Notes: generated by a model not told the origin, from the sequence alone. Shown: positions 53,675 to 62,222, counted from the first letter of the stretch. The stretch is DNA of 64,000 nucleotides from Thermogemmatispora carboxidivorans (GCF_000702505.1 NZ_JNIM01000001.1:1984001-2048000); one strand, 5' to 3'. Translations and numbers: made by a program.

Positions 53675-54409
53675 TCAAGGCTCGGGAGAATCAAGCTCAC
53701 GGGCAGCCTCGACCTCGTCGCTGAAGCGGTAGCCCACCCCAGGGATAGTCAAGATCAAGCGTGGCTCAGTGGGGCGAGGCTCGATCTTCTGCCGGAGCTG
53801 TGCCACGTAGACATGGAGACTATGCATACGATCATGCGAAGCTGCACCCCAGAGCATTTGCAGGAGCATCTGGCGTGTCAGCAGCTTACCACGATGCGTC
53901 ACGAAGATCCTCAACAGCTCATACTCAGTGGGAGTCAGTGCTATATCGCGTCCGTTGAGCAGCACGCGGTGGCTCCCCAGCTCAACCACCAGCGGCCCAA
54001 TACGTACCTGCTCCTCCGCAGCCTGGTCGTTTTGCCGCTCCATCCGGCGCAAAGCCACACGGATACGGGCCAGCACCTCGGCGATGCCAAAGGGCTTAGC
54101 CACATAGTCGTCGGCCCCCAAATCCAGGGCCTCGACCTTATCGTGCTCGCTATTTTTCACCGAGAGCACGATCATCGGCGTCGACGAAACGGCCCTGATA
54201 CGTCGACAGATCTCCAGGCCACTGATATCGGGCAATAGTAAATCGAGCAGCACGAGATCAGGATGAACACGGGTGAAGAGCGTCAGCGCCTCCTCGCCGC
54301 TGCCAGTACTTAGAACCCGGTAGCCATGAGCAACCAGGCTGCGCTCCAGAGCGCCAGCCAGCTCCGGCTCATCCTCGACCACCAGAATGGTGGCCCCAAA
54401 GCTTGCCAT
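53675..54409 (-). CDS. kdpE: Response regulator KdpE-like, OmpR family
   Basis: A 244-residue response regulator at the head of the kdp operon. The receiver has ILVVEDEPELAGAL, the phospho-Asp in LVLLDLLLPDISG, Ser/Lys switch positions in MIVLSVKNSEHDK and DDYVAKPFGIAEVLARI. The winged helix has IALTPTEYELLRIFVTHRGKLLTRQMLLQ, the recognition helix HSLHVYVAQLRQKIEP and LILTIPGVGYRF. GAAD and SVKNSE are typical of KdpE. The start at 54409 follows GGGAGG; the frame opens at 54484. It should activate kdp transcription, but its usual kinase partner is missing because the KdpD here lacks the kinase half. A near-consensus -10 lies 54 bases upstream. Confidence 0.9.
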   Translation of the reverse strand: MASFGATILVVEDEPELAGALERSLVAHGYRVLSTGSGEEALTLFTRVHPDLVLLDLLLPDISGLEICRRIRAVSSTPMIVLSVKNSEHDKVEALDLGADDYVAKPFGIAEVLARIRVALRRMERQNDQAAEEQVRIGPLVVELGSHRVLLNGRDIALTPTEYELLRIFVTHRGKLLTRQMLLQMLWGAASHDRMHSLHVYVAQLRQKIEPRPTEPRLILTIPGVGYRFSDEVEAARELDSPEP

Positions 54410-54462
54410 CGGATAGCACCTCCCGCCGCACCGTTTTTCCTTACCTCCCCTCGGCAAAGGCC

Positions 54463-54468
54463 AGTATA
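54463..54468 (-). promoter_or_regulatory. Candidate -10 element of kdp operon promoter
   Basis: TATACT on the minus strand, 54 bases before the kdpE start; a TTTTTTGACC tract lies just upstream but too close for a standard -35. An activator-dependent promoter with poor -35 would fit KdpE control. Confidence 0.4.
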
Positions 54469-54717
54469 GCCTGAGAACGGTCAAAAAACAGGCAGGAGCT
54501 CGGAGGCAGGTCTCAGGATTTCCTCAAAAAAGAACCGCTTCCGCTTGGGCACAGCACTTTCTGGAAAGCAGGCAGACAGCTATAGCCCGTCGAGTCAGGG
54601 AGGAGGTTTCCCGCAATGAAAGAAGAGAGCAGGAAAGAAGACGGGAAAGTGGGCCCTGGCGGAGGGAGCAGGCCCCCTCACGCCCGAGCCAGGTGGATGG
54701 TCCAAGAAAAGGGGCAT

Positions 54718-54775
54718 CGACGACGGGTCAGGGGCGGGGAAGAAGCAGAGTCACAGATCCTCTGGCCCGTCGTCG
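54718..54775 (-). terminator. Hairpin downstream of MetE-like gene
   Basis: Arms CGACGACGGGTCAG and CTGGCCCGTCGTCG pair over 14 positions with one G-T wobble around a 30-base loop. On the minus strand it is followed by TGCCCCTTTTC. It lies 58 bases after the MetE-like stop and insulates the kdp operon. Confidence 0.55.
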
Positions 54776-54832
54776 CCTGGCTGAGAGAGAAGGAAGAGCA
54801 GCGCGAGATGTCATCAATCCTTACCTGGAGGC

Positions 54833-55915
54833 TTAGCCCCAGACCTCACGTGCCACGCTCGCCACCAGTTCCAGCTTCCGGCGCTGATCTTCAAGTGAGA
54901 GGCGATTGCCCTCGATCGTAGAAGCGAAACCGCACTGTGGGCTAAGCGCCAGGCGCTCCAGCGGGATATAGCGCGCCGCCTCCTCGATGCGCTGACGCAG
55001 CTCATCGCGACTCTCCAGCTGGGGCTTCTTCGTTGTCACCAAGCCCAGGACCACGAAGCGGTCCTCTGGCATGTGACGCAGCGGCTCAAAGCCGCCCGAG
55101 CGCTCATCGTCATACTCCAGCAAGAAGCGCTGGAAATGCGTCTTCTGGAAAATGCGAGCAATTGGCCCATAATCGCCGCTGGCATAAAACTTGCTTTGAT
55201 TATTGCCGCGGCAGATATGGATACCGAAGGTAATCCCCGGGTGACCGTCGATGATGGCGTTATCCAGCTCGATGCAGCGATCGATCAACTTCTCAGGATC
55301 GTTGCCACGCTGACGATAGCCCTCGCGGATCTGCGGATCGAGCAAGGCGGCATACTGAGGGGCATCGATCTGGATATAAGTACAACCCAGGCGGATCAGC
55401 TCCTCAACTTCGCGGCGAGAGATATCAACGATATCGGCAAGATAAGCATCGAGCGTAGGGTAAGCGCCCTTTGACTTCTCCGGATCGTAGTAGGCTGCAG
55501 CCTGCTGGGCGCTAATCATGGTCACCTTACCCATGTGCTTCTTGCGCGCGCGCAGATAGACCCATTCTTCGCTGCACATATTGCGGCGCCAGCGCAAGCG
55601 GTCCACCACCACCGGGCGGCGCATAACTAACTCCTCACCACTCTCATCGCGGAAAGGAATAGCCCAGCCGCCATACTTATCAAAGCCATCGAGGGCCTCG
55701 ATGAGATGGCCGAAGAAGGCATAGCGTCGCTGCTCTCCATCGGTAATCACCTCGATCCCGGCCTCTTCCTGCAGCGCGATCGCCTCATCGACGGCTCGGT
55801 CCTCAATCGTCTTAAATTCGGCGGCGCTGATTGCTCCCTCCTCGAACTGCTGGCGAGCCTGATGGAGATAGGGGGGGCGTAGCAAGCTACCAATGACTTC
55901 GCTATGATACATCAT
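54833..55915 (-). CDS. MetE-like (cobalamin-independent methionine synthase II family) methyltransferase
   Basis: A 360-residue protein matching the C-terminal, catalytic barrel of cobalamin-independent methionine synthase. Zinc-ligand candidates are the His and Cys of FGIHICRGNNQS, the Glu of FLLEYDDERSG and the Cys of LALSPQCGFAST. EAGIEVITDGEQRR and YIQIDAPQYAALLD are typical barrel motifs. The N-terminal half of full MetE is absent, so this is the short MetE/UroD-fold form whose methyl donor and acceptor vary. Its position after a ring-cleavage dioxygenase suggests demethylation or methyl transfer linked to methoxylated aromatics, an inference only. The ATG at 55915 follows AAGGAG; the upstream gap is 384 bases. 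Confidence 0.85.
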   Translation of the reverse strand: MMYHSEVIGSLLRPPYLHQARQQFEEGAISAAEFKTIEDRAVDEAIALQEEAGIEVITDGEQRRYAFFGHLIEALDGFDKYGGWAIPFRDESGEELVMRRPVVVDRLRWRRNMCSEEWVYLRARKKHMGKVTMISAQQAAAYYDPEKSKGAYPTLDAYLADIVDISRREVEELIRLGCTYIQIDAPQYAALLDPQIREGYRQRGNDPEKLIDRCIELDNAIIDGHPGITFGIHICRGNNQSKFYASGDYGPIARIFQKTHFQRFLLEYDDERSGGFEPLRHMPEDRFVVLGLVTTKKPQLESRDELRQRIEEAARYIPLERLALSPQCGFASTIEGNRLSLEDQRRKLELVASVAREVWG

Positions 55916-56299
55916 GGCGCATCTCCTTCTTCATGCACTTCTCGGCGCTTGGCTGGCCCTCTCCCTCTGGCAGGCGGTCATGATCGAGCTGCTTGCCACT
56001 GAACTGACGACCAACAGAACAGCCTGCCCTCTGGGCCAGGGCCGGCCTGGCGAACGCGAAAAGGCGAACAGTCGGCACAGAACATCTCAACCGGACCTGA
56101 GCGGCGGATGAGCGGCCAGCCGTCGCATCAGATCCTGTCTTCGGAGGCCCGATCAAGAAACGAAGCAGCTCTGGAGCAGGTAGCAAGCCGGGCCATTGGT
56201 TGGCCCGGGTGCCCCAGGCAGGAACCGAAGGAGATCAGTGACATAGCCGCTGGCGGGGCCGGTCGCGGCGAAGCGAGAGCAGGATACTCTCGCCGAAGG
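55916..56299. other. Intergenic region, no gene seen
   Basis: 384 bases separate the dioxygenase stop from the MetE-like start on the same strand. No hairpin with T-run and no promoter stands out, so whether the genes share a transcript is open. Confidence 0.4.
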
Positions 56300-57313
56300 T
56301 CAAAGAGGATCGAAGACAGGAGCTGGTGTCTGCCCGCCCTGACCGGCCTGCACAGCTTCGATGACCGGCGTGCCGTAGGTCTTAAAGCTCTCTGGCAAGG
56401 CGCCGCCCCAATAGACGCCGCGCCCGCGCTGCTCGCGACGCCAGACGATCGGCTCCCAATCGGGAGCAAAAGCGAGGTAGCCGCCCGAGTAGACTTCGAT
56501 CCGATTGCCGCCAGGCTCATACAGATAGAGGAAGAACGCCTGAGAGACATTATGGCGCGCAGGCCCGGCCTCAATAAAGATATCGTGCTCGGCAAGAATA
56601 TCGGCGGCGCGCAGCACCTCCTCCCGACTATCGAGCCAATAGGCGAGGTGGTGCAGGCGCCCATGTGCACCGCTGAAATCGCGCATGTAAGCTATGTCAT
56701 GGGTCAGCGGCGTCACACTGAGCCAGGCCCCTTCCTCAACGCCGTTCTCCTCCGGTTGCAATAGCTCGCGCAGGCGGAACCCGAGCTGTTCCTGCAGGAA
56801 GAGGCGATTAGGAGTGATATCGTGGCACATCAGGTTTACATGATCGATGCGCTTCACGCCCACACCGTGGCCGGTGAACTTCTGGGGCTGGTTATAGAGG
56901 CGAGAGCGTAGCTCTGCCGAGGCCAGATATTTTTTCGCTTCATAGTACAGTTCCATGACATGCCCATCGGGATCAGTAAAGCGGTAGGCGCGTCCGTGGC
57001 CGACATCGCCATCGATCCAGCCCTGGCCGTAGCCCTGAGAAGACAGCGCCTGAGCGCGTCGCTCCAGCGCCTGGGGGCTAACTGTGCGCCATCCGACATG
57101 ACCGAGGCCGGCATGCGGTGCCTCAGTCAACTTGAGGGTACAGTGCTCATAATCGCCGTAAGCGCGGAGGTAGACCGACTGGCCCTGGCGGTCGGTCACC
57201 GTCATCCCGAGCACCTCCGTGAAAAACCAGAGGCTCTCAGCAGGTCGAGGGGTAAGCAGCTCAACATGGCCCAAGTGGGCAACGTCCCTGATTGGCTCCT
57301 GAAAATCCGTCAT
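56300..57313 (-). CDS. Extradiol ring-cleavage dioxygenase (catechol 2,3-dioxygenase type)
   Basis: A 337-residue two-domain VOC dioxygenase that should cleave a catechol next to its hydroxyls using Fe(II) and O2. The iron ligands of the type I family are all visible: His in RIDHVNLMCHD, His in GRLHHLAYW and Glu in GNRIEVYSGG, with the active-site His in ARHNVSQAFFLYLYEP. The N-terminal domain (VAHLGHVELLTPRPAESLWFF, GHVGWRTVSPQALERRA) is the non-catalytic repeat. The ATG at 57313, after GAGAGGAG, is preferred to 57442. The downstream tail WEPIVWRREQRGRGVYWGG is family-typical. The carboxymuconolactone-decarboxylase-like gene precedes it by 163 bases. The exact catechol is unknown. Confidence 0.92.
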   Translation of the reverse strand: MTDFQEPIRDVAHLGHVELLTPRPAESLWFFTEVLGMTVTDRQGQSVYLRAYGDYEHCTLKLTEAPHAGLGHVGWRTVSPQALERRAQALSSQGYGQGWIDGDVGHGRAYRFTDPDGHVMELYYEAKKYLASAELRSRLYNQPQKFTGHGVGVKRIDHVNLMCHDITPNRLFLQEQLGFRLRELLQPEENGVEEGAWLSVTPLTHDIAYMRDFSGAHGRLHHLAYWLDSREEVLRAADILAEHDIFIEAGPARHNVSQAFFLYLYEPGGNRIEVYSGGYLAFAPDWEPIVWRREQRGRGVYWGGALPESFKTYGTPVIEAVQAGQGGQTPAPVFDPL

Positions 57314-57475
57314 GGGGCCATCTCCTCTCTTGGTTGCGGCATTGCAGCGCAGCGCGGCGGAGAACAGGCCCTGGCCTTGCCTGCGGATGCGATAGGCCCC
57401 ATTCGCTGAGCACAGCGCGGAATGGAGACCTGTGGCTGACAAGGCTCATCTCCTGCTCTGCCGTCTCGCGTTGCA

Positions 57476-57922
57476 TCAGCGTGGTTCCGACTCCTGTGAA
57501 CCGTGCTGGTCCTCATCCGCGACCAGTTGCTGAAGAATTTGAGCGCCGAGGTTGCCGGCGGGCAACCCGCGAAAGAGAAAAGCCAGATTGACCACCGCGT
57601 TGAGTTCTTCCCAGGTGGCGCCAGCGCGCCGCGCGGCGCGTGCATGCAGATGGGCCGCATCGGAGAGCAACACCAGCAACATGCCAAAGAGCATCAACTG
57701 GGCTGTCTTCGTGTCGAAGCAGGGGGGGTACATAGCGCGCCGGCGAATCTCTTCCTGGAGTAGAAGGAAGTCGGGATCGAGGCGAGCTAGCAGATCAGTT
57801 CGGGCCTGAACACGTGGGGGGACAAAACCAATCAGCTCGGCATAGCGCTGGCGAAGCTCCGCCAGCTGCTCCTGGCTCAGCTTCAGCTCAGGAAGCTGAT
57901 CTCCCCCTTGAGAGTGGCTCAT
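57476..57922 (-). CDS. Carboxymuconolactone decarboxylase-like (AhpD-fold) protein
   Basis: A 148-residue helical protein of the carboxymuconolactone-decarboxylase family: LRQRYAELIGFVPPRVQAR, KTAQLMLFGMLLVLLSDAA, then HLHARAARRAGATWEELNAVVNLAFLFRG. The redox CxxC of AhpD peroxidase-type members is absent (the site reads DAAHLHARAARRAG), which points to a decarboxylase/isomerase-type or other non-redox role. The first gene of a leftward set with the ring-cleavage dioxygenase, it fits aromatic-ring catabolism. A TTGTATACAT palindrome lies 76 bases upstream and may bind a GntR regulator. Confidence 0.8.
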   Translation of the reverse strand: MSHSQGGDQLPELKLSQEQLAELRQRYAELIGFVPPRVQARTDLLARLDPDFLLLQEEIRRRAMYPPCFDTKTAQLMLFGMLLVLLSDAAHLHARAARRAGATWEELNAVVNLAFLFRGLPAGNLGAQILQQLVADEDQHGSQESEPR

Positions 57923-57997
57923 ATGCGCGTCTCTTCTCCTTGCCCTTCAGTGGGCTGACTGAGATAGCCGGCCTGCACACGAGGCGAGCATGTCTGT

Positions 57998-58007
57998 TTG
58001 TATACAT
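57998..58007. promoter_or_regulatory. GntR/FCD-like operator palindrome
   Basis: TTGTATACAT, with symmetric core TGTATACA, matches the TTGTATACAA-type sites bound by FCD-subfamily GntR regulators of aromatic and sugar-acid catabolism. It sits in an AT-rich stretch 76 bases upstream of the CMD-like start. No GntR gene lies in the window. Confidence 0.4.
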
Positions 58008-58450
58008 GATACCATAAAATGGTTGGCAGACTGCGCAGACTACAGACGAAGGCAGCAGATAGATAGACTCCGGCTGGTTTCTGGAGGACGCTCACGAGGC
58101 CATCCGACAACACGAGTAGGAGCTGAAACCGGGTCTGGGAAGATCGACGGAGTGGTTTGGTTGCCAGATGCCCTCATCGCTACAAGGTCACACAGACCCA
58201 ATTGAGTCTACTGATCCAGTCTGCCCAGGCCGTCAACGTCTTCTTCGGCTACTTGCGGGGGGCCGTCGTCATGGTGGCAGCTGGGGGATCGAAATGGTGT
58301 CTGGAGTTGATGTAGAGCGGCAGTCGCTAGAGAAGGTGGCTCGCTCGTCCTGTTTCAGTGACTGAGTGTTCCGATGAAGGGTATGGCGACTGGTGAGGTA
58401 ACGGCAGGACCTGGACCTGGCCAGGCTAGCGCTCTACCTCGAGCCAGAGA

Positions 58451-58477
58451 GGGGCCTGGTTCACACTGCCAGGCCCC
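58451..58477 (-). terminator. Hairpin downstream of zwf
   Basis: Perfect 9-base arms GGGGCCTGG and CCAGGCCCC with a 9-base loop, 40 bases past the zwf stop. No T-run on the minus strand. Confidence 0.5.
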
Positions 58478-58516
58478 GGACTGGACCGATGGGCGGCCAG
58501 CATAGCGACGCTGCCG

Positions 58517-60097
58517 TCAAGGGGTATCCCATTCGCGACCATCGCGCCGGATCAGCTCATCCGCCTCGGCTGGCCCCCAGGTCCCGGCGGCATAAGGACG
58601 CACGCTCTCCGCCGGCATCTGCTGCCAGGCCGTCGTAATAGAGTCAATGATACGCCAGGCAGTCTCAATCTCATCGCGGCGGATAAACAGCGTCGAATCC
58701 CCAAGCATACAGTCAGCGATCAGGCGCTCGTAGGCATCGGGCGGCTCCATCTGGAAAGCTGACGCATAAGAGAAGGCCATATCGACCGACTTCAGTCGCT
58801 GAGCAGCGCCGGGCACCTTGGCCCCGAACTTCAAAGTGATCCCCTCTTCGGGCTGGATACGTACCGTCAGACGATTAGGAACCAGCTCGCGGGCCTCGCT
58901 TGGCTTGTAGAGCAGATGAGGCACACGCTTAAACTGAATAGTCACCTCGGTGCTGCGCTTCGGAAGGCGTTTTCCTGTACGGATATAGAAAGGTACATCG
59001 GCCCAGCGCCAATTTTCGATAAAGAGCTTGAGCGACACGAAGGTCTCGGTTGACGAATCGGCAGGAATCCCTTCCTCCTCACGATAGCTGGGGACCTCCT
59101 GGCCGTTGATCGTTCCGCGCGTATACTGGCCGCGCACCACCTGACGTGCCACCTGCTCGGGCGTCAGAGGAGGAATAGCTCGCAGCAGCTTCACCTTTTC
59201 GTCGCGAATCGCATCAGCCTCGAAGGCGACGGGAGGCTCCATTGCCGTCAGGCAGAGCACCTGGAAGATATGGTTTTGTACCATATCGCGAATGGCCCCA
59301 GCCTTATCATAGTACTCGGCCCGTCCACCGATACCGATATCTTCTGCGACCAGGATCTGCACATGATCGATATACTTCTGGTTCCAGAGTGGCTCAAAGA
59401 TACCATTTGAGAAGCGCATTGCCAGAATATTCTGCACGGTCTCCTTCCCCATATAGTGATCGATGCGGTAAATCTGATCTTCGTGCAGAACACGGGCGAT
59501 TTCGCGGTTGAGTCTCTGAGCAGAAGGGAGATCGTGCCCGAACGGCTTTTCAATGATCACGCGGCTCCAGGGTCCATGATGGTTTGAGCGGTGACCGCCG
59601 TGGGGGCGATGGACGAGGCCGTTTTCGCCGAGCTGATGCACCACCGGGGCGTAGAGATCGGGGGGGATCGCCAGATAGAAGAGGCGATTGCCGTGGGTCT
59701 GATACTGCTGATCCAATTGTTCAAGCAGCTGAGCAAGCTTCTGATAACCCGCGGACTCGTTCAAGCTCGCCTGGCAGTAGAAAGTATGTTGAGCGAAGGA
59801 CTGTCTGGTCTCCTCATCCAGGCCCAGCTCGGGTGGACTATTTTCGGCGAGGGCCTGCGCAACAAACTGGCGCCACTGCTCCTGTGTGAAAGGGCGACGG
59901 GCGAAAGCTACCACCACAAAGCCCTCTGGCTGCGGGTGAGCGTGCATCAGGTGGGCCAGGGTTGGGAGCAGCTTGCGTCGGGTCAGGTCGCCCGTAGCTC
60001 CAAAGATGACCACAATGCAAGGCTCAGGATGAACGCCATCCTGCCAGATGATGTGAGGCTGAAGGGAGGGTTGTTGTGCCTGTGTACTATTTGCCAT
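58517..60097 (-). CDS. zwf: Glucose-6-phosphate 1-dehydrogenase
   Basis: A 526-residue G6PD, converting glucose 6-phosphate to 6-phosphogluconolactone with NADP+ as the first oxidative pentose-phosphate step (EC 1.1.1.49). Diagnostic: coenzyme fingerprint VIFGATGDLTRRKLLPTL, VIIEKPFGHDLPSAQRLN with the G6P-contact Lys, the signature YRIDHYMGKETVQNIL with the catalytic His, RFSNGIFEPLWNQKYIDHVQIL and the C-terminal TAWQQMPAESVRPYAAGTWGP. GGAGAG precedes the ATG. It is transcribed apart from the aromatic set and no gnd or opcA-like gene is adjacent. Confidence 0.97.
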   Translation of the reverse strand: MANSTQAQQPSLQPHIIWQDGVHPEPCIVVIFGATGDLTRRKLLPTLAHLMHAHPQPEGFVVVAFARRPFTQEQWRQFVAQALAENSPPELGLDEETRQSFAQHTFYCQASLNESAGYQKLAQLLEQLDQQYQTHGNRLFYLAIPPDLYAPVVHQLGENGLVHRPHGGHRSNHHGPWSRVIIEKPFGHDLPSAQRLNREIARVLHEDQIYRIDHYMGKETVQNILAMRFSNGIFEPLWNQKYIDHVQILVAEDIGIGGRAEYYDKAGAIRDMVQNHIFQVLCLTAMEPPVAFEADAIRDEKVKLLRAIPPLTPEQVARQVVRGQYTRGTINGQEVPSYREEEGIPADSSTETFVSLKLFIENWRWADVPFYIRTGKRLPKRSTEVTIQFKRVPHLLYKPSEARELVPNRLTVRIQPEEGITLKFGAKVPGAAQRLKSVDMAFSYASAFQMEPPDAYERLIADCMLGDSTLFIRRDEIETAWRIIDSITTAWQQMPAESVRPYAAGTWGPAEADELIRRDGREWDTP

Positions 60098-60590
60098 CGA
60101 GGTCTCTCCTGCTTCCTTGGCGTCTGGACCGGTCTTTTTAAGTCAGATCAGGGGGCACGTTGCGGATAAGAAAAAGGGCCGGCCAGCGGTCTTCTGTGTT
60201 CCCTACCCTCATTGTAGCAGAGAGGCTGGCCAGCCGCTATCTGGCCAGGAACGTCTAAGCGCTCTGCCTGCGAAGACGGGCAGGCCGTTAGGCCAGTGAC
60301 CAACGGAACGGTCGGCGGCAGGGATCGGTAGGAGGGCCAGGTGGTAGCGGAATAAGGAACGAGCAGGCTGTGTGTGCAGCGCTCGCAGTCCCGCCTGGCC
60401 TGACCCCAAGTAATACACTCACAAAAGGGCGGCGAAGCTTCAGCGTGTTGGCGTAGGTAGCAATCGAGGCCGCCGTCAGCTCGACCGGTTTCCGCGGAGC
60501 GGTGCGGTGCAGGAGAAAGCCGGGCAACAGGCGAACTGACGGCATGCTCGGATCGCGAGAAGGAGAGAAGAAGCCGGGCCAGGGGCTGCG
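60098..60590. other. Intergenic region upstream of zwf
   Basis: 493 bases. A GGCCGGCCAGC / GCTGGCCAGCC imperfect repeat pair lies at about 60177-60231 near the zwf side. No promoter or gene is clear. Confidence 0.4.
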
Positions 60591-61040
60591 TCAGGCTTCA
60601 ATGTGAAGAGCCTCTAACACGGCCCGCCGAATGTCTTCGCGCGAGGGCAGGGAGCCGCGCAGGTAGAGCGAATGGCGAGCAATAGCGGCATTCGCGGCCT
60701 GCCGGAGGGTGATGCGGTACCCATAGGTGCGATTGAGGGCCTGGGTAACGTCCTGAAAGTCCTCCAGCTCCTCAAAGCTTCCTTCAGCGCGGCAACAGAG
60801 GGCATAGAGGGCCATGTCTGCATAGTGAATGACCCACCAGCGCCGACGCTGCTCCCTGGGCGAGCGCTGCGCCTCGGAGAAAGCGAGGTATGATTGCTGA
60901 TAGCACTTGCGGAGCATGGCAGCGGTCCAGTAGCAGGGAGGCTCGTGGAAGGCACTGGCCAGCTTGCTGGCTAAGTCGCAGACCTCGTTGATGATCTCAT
61001 CCTGTTCGGTGGCCTGTACCAGTTGCAACTGATTCGACAT
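60591..61040 (-). CDS. Hypothetical helical protein
   Basis: A 149-residue protein I do not recognise. It is mainly helical: VCDLASKLASAFHEPPCYW, a Trp/Tyr-rich middle (RRRWWVIHYADMALYALCCR), an acidic FEELEDFQDVTQALNRTYGY and SREDIRRAVLEALHIEA at the end. No TM segment or signal. The ATG at 61040 follows AAAGGGGAAAG; the frame opens at 61139. Two palindromes lie 95-146 bases upstream in an AT-rich patch, suggesting a specifically regulated gene. Three of four Cys cluster (DLAS..PPCYW..YALCCR), which could bind a metal, but there is no CxxC. Confidence 0.65.
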   Translation of the reverse strand: MSNQLQLVQATEQDEIINEVCDLASKLASAFHEPPCYWTAAMLRKCYQQSYLAFSEAQRSPREQRRRWWVIHYADMALYALCCRAEGSFEELEDFQDVTQALNRTYGYRITLRQAANAAIARHSLYLRGSLPSREDIRRAVLEALHIEA

Positions 61041-61134
61041 AACTTTCCCCTTTCCGTTCCTTCCTTGCCACGAACGGGGGCAGCGACTGTAGGCTGGGGA
61101 GCGATACTGCTCCCTCTGAATAGGGTACATGAAA

Positions 61135-61186
61135 GACAAAAATTTGTCTAGAGCAATTCAGGTTTTTTCTTGTTATACAAGAAAAA
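61135..61186. promoter_or_regulatory. Tandem AT-rich palindromes upstream of hypothetical gene
   Basis: GACAAA-AA-TTTGTC at 61135-61148 and TTTTTCTTGT-TAT-ACAAGAAAAA at 61164-61186 (10-base perfect arms). The second could end the coiled-coil gene's transcript, since its stop at 61248 is just upstream on the minus strand and the hairpin has T-rich ends. It could also be an operator. Both share an ACAAxxx half-site flavour. Confidence 0.5.
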
Positions 61187-61247
61187 TAGCGGCGAGAACA
61201 CAAGAAAGATTGTTGCTGCTGGCTACATCTCCTATAGTTGCAGTATA

Positions 61248-62222
61248 TCATGTTTTAGGAGCAGAGGATTTTCTAGGGGCGCTGGCGTAGTATGTGGCCA
61301 TTGCGACGCGGAGGCGGGCAAAGATGGCGACCAATCCTAAACAGATAATGATAGGGACATAGAGGGAAACTACTATTGAAAAGTGTAAAAAGAAATAGAA
61401 GAGTGATTGAAGCGCTGGAAGGGGCAAGATAAGCAGGAGGACCGAGAGAGTCATAGCCAGCGACCAGCGGGCGCCAAGGTGGGAGATCAGGGTTTTGTAG
61501 CGGAGCTCGGCCTGCTCGCGAATACTCTGTTGCATCTGCAAAAGCTGCTGACGCTCGCTGGCGATTTGCTGGCGTTCGCGAGCCAGCTCCTCTTCAAGCT
61601 CGCGGGCCCGGCGCTGGGCATTGCGGATCAGATAGAGCGTGGCGGCGGCCTGTTCATCTTCCTCCTGACGTATCTGCAGCTCAATTGTCTTTTTAACATC
61701 CTGAAGCAGAGAAGGGACATGCTCAGGACGCATGATGATCGTGTTGGCCGCCTCAGCAATCATCTTGTGGGCCTCTTCCTCGACTGACTGCTGAAAATTC
61801 CTCTGTAGATCCTTATACTGCTCTTGAATGTGTTGCTTCTCAGCCTGGAGTTGGCGATTCTCAGCCAGCATATCGCGGAGATGGGCCTGATACTGTTCGA
61901 TCTGTTGCTGGTGTCCCTCTTTCAGGGCGGCCAGCTCCTCATCGAAGCTAGCCTGCTGGGTGTTATAAGCGGCCACCAGGCGTTCCAGCTCGGTACGCTG
62001 CTCGGCCAGCTCGTCACGCAGGCGCTTATTCTCCTCGCGCAGTACGACAAGCTGGCGTTGAAGATTTCGGGCCTGGGCCAGGCTGATCTCGCGGTTCTGG
62101 CCGCTTGGCCAGGACTTGAGCGTGTTGGCGGAAGCGGTCTCGTGCTCGTTGGCGGAGTGCTGACTCTCGGCGGGGGTTGGAATACGCCGCTCGGGTGGTC
62201 TCTCCTCTGAAGAGCGTGTCAT
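61248..62222 (-). CDS. Coiled-coil membrane protein, C-terminal double TM
   Basis: A 324-residue protein of unknown function. Residues about 45-240 are an almost continuous coiled coil, rich in Gln, Glu, Arg and Leu heptads (RQLVVLREENKRLRDELAEQ, ELARERQQIASERQQLLQMQQS). Two TM segments follow (TLSVLLLILPLPALQSLFYF and IVVSLYVPIIICLGLVAIFA) and a short basic tail. The N-terminal 40 residues are Pro/Ser/Glu-rich and disordered. The likely topology is a long cytoplasmic coil anchored by two C-terminal helices. No enzyme motif is seen. A scaffold or membrane-organising role is a guess. Confidence 0.75.
   Translation of the reverse strand: MTRSSEERPPERRIPTPAESQHSANEHETASANTLKSWPSGQNREISLAQARNLQRQLVVLREENKRLRDELAEQRTELERLVAAYNTQQASFDEELAALKEGHQQQIEQYQAHLRDMLAENRQLQAEKQHIQEQYKDLQRNFQQSVEEEAHKMIAEAANTIIMRPEHVPSLLQDVKKTIELQIRQEEDEQAAATLYLIRNAQRRARELEEELARERQQIASERQQLLQMQQSIREQAELRYKTLISHLGARWSLAMTLSVLLLILPLPALQSLFYFFLHFSIVVSLYVPIIICLGLVAIFARLRVAMATYYASAPRKSSAPKT

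Larger units (their letters stand above)
54410..54832. other. Intergenic region upstream of kdp operon
   Basis: 423 bases between the MetE-like stop and the kdpE start, both leftward. It contains the candidate kdp promoter at 54463-54468 and a long hairpin at 54718-54775. A plus-strand frame from 54616 has a good Shine-Dalgarno but low-complexity content and is not supported. Confidence 0.5.
57923..58516. other. Intergenic region upstream of aromatic set
   Basis: 594 bases without a supported gene, holding the operator-like palindrome at 57998-58007 and a hairpin at 58451-58477 after zwf. Small open frames here show no family features. Confidence 0.45.

Noticed and set aside
54616..54921. 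101-codon plus-strand frame with a good Shine-Dalgarno
   Set aside because: The product is low-complexity and Arg/Gly/Pro-rich, spans a terminator hairpin and overlaps the MetE-like gene on the other strand.
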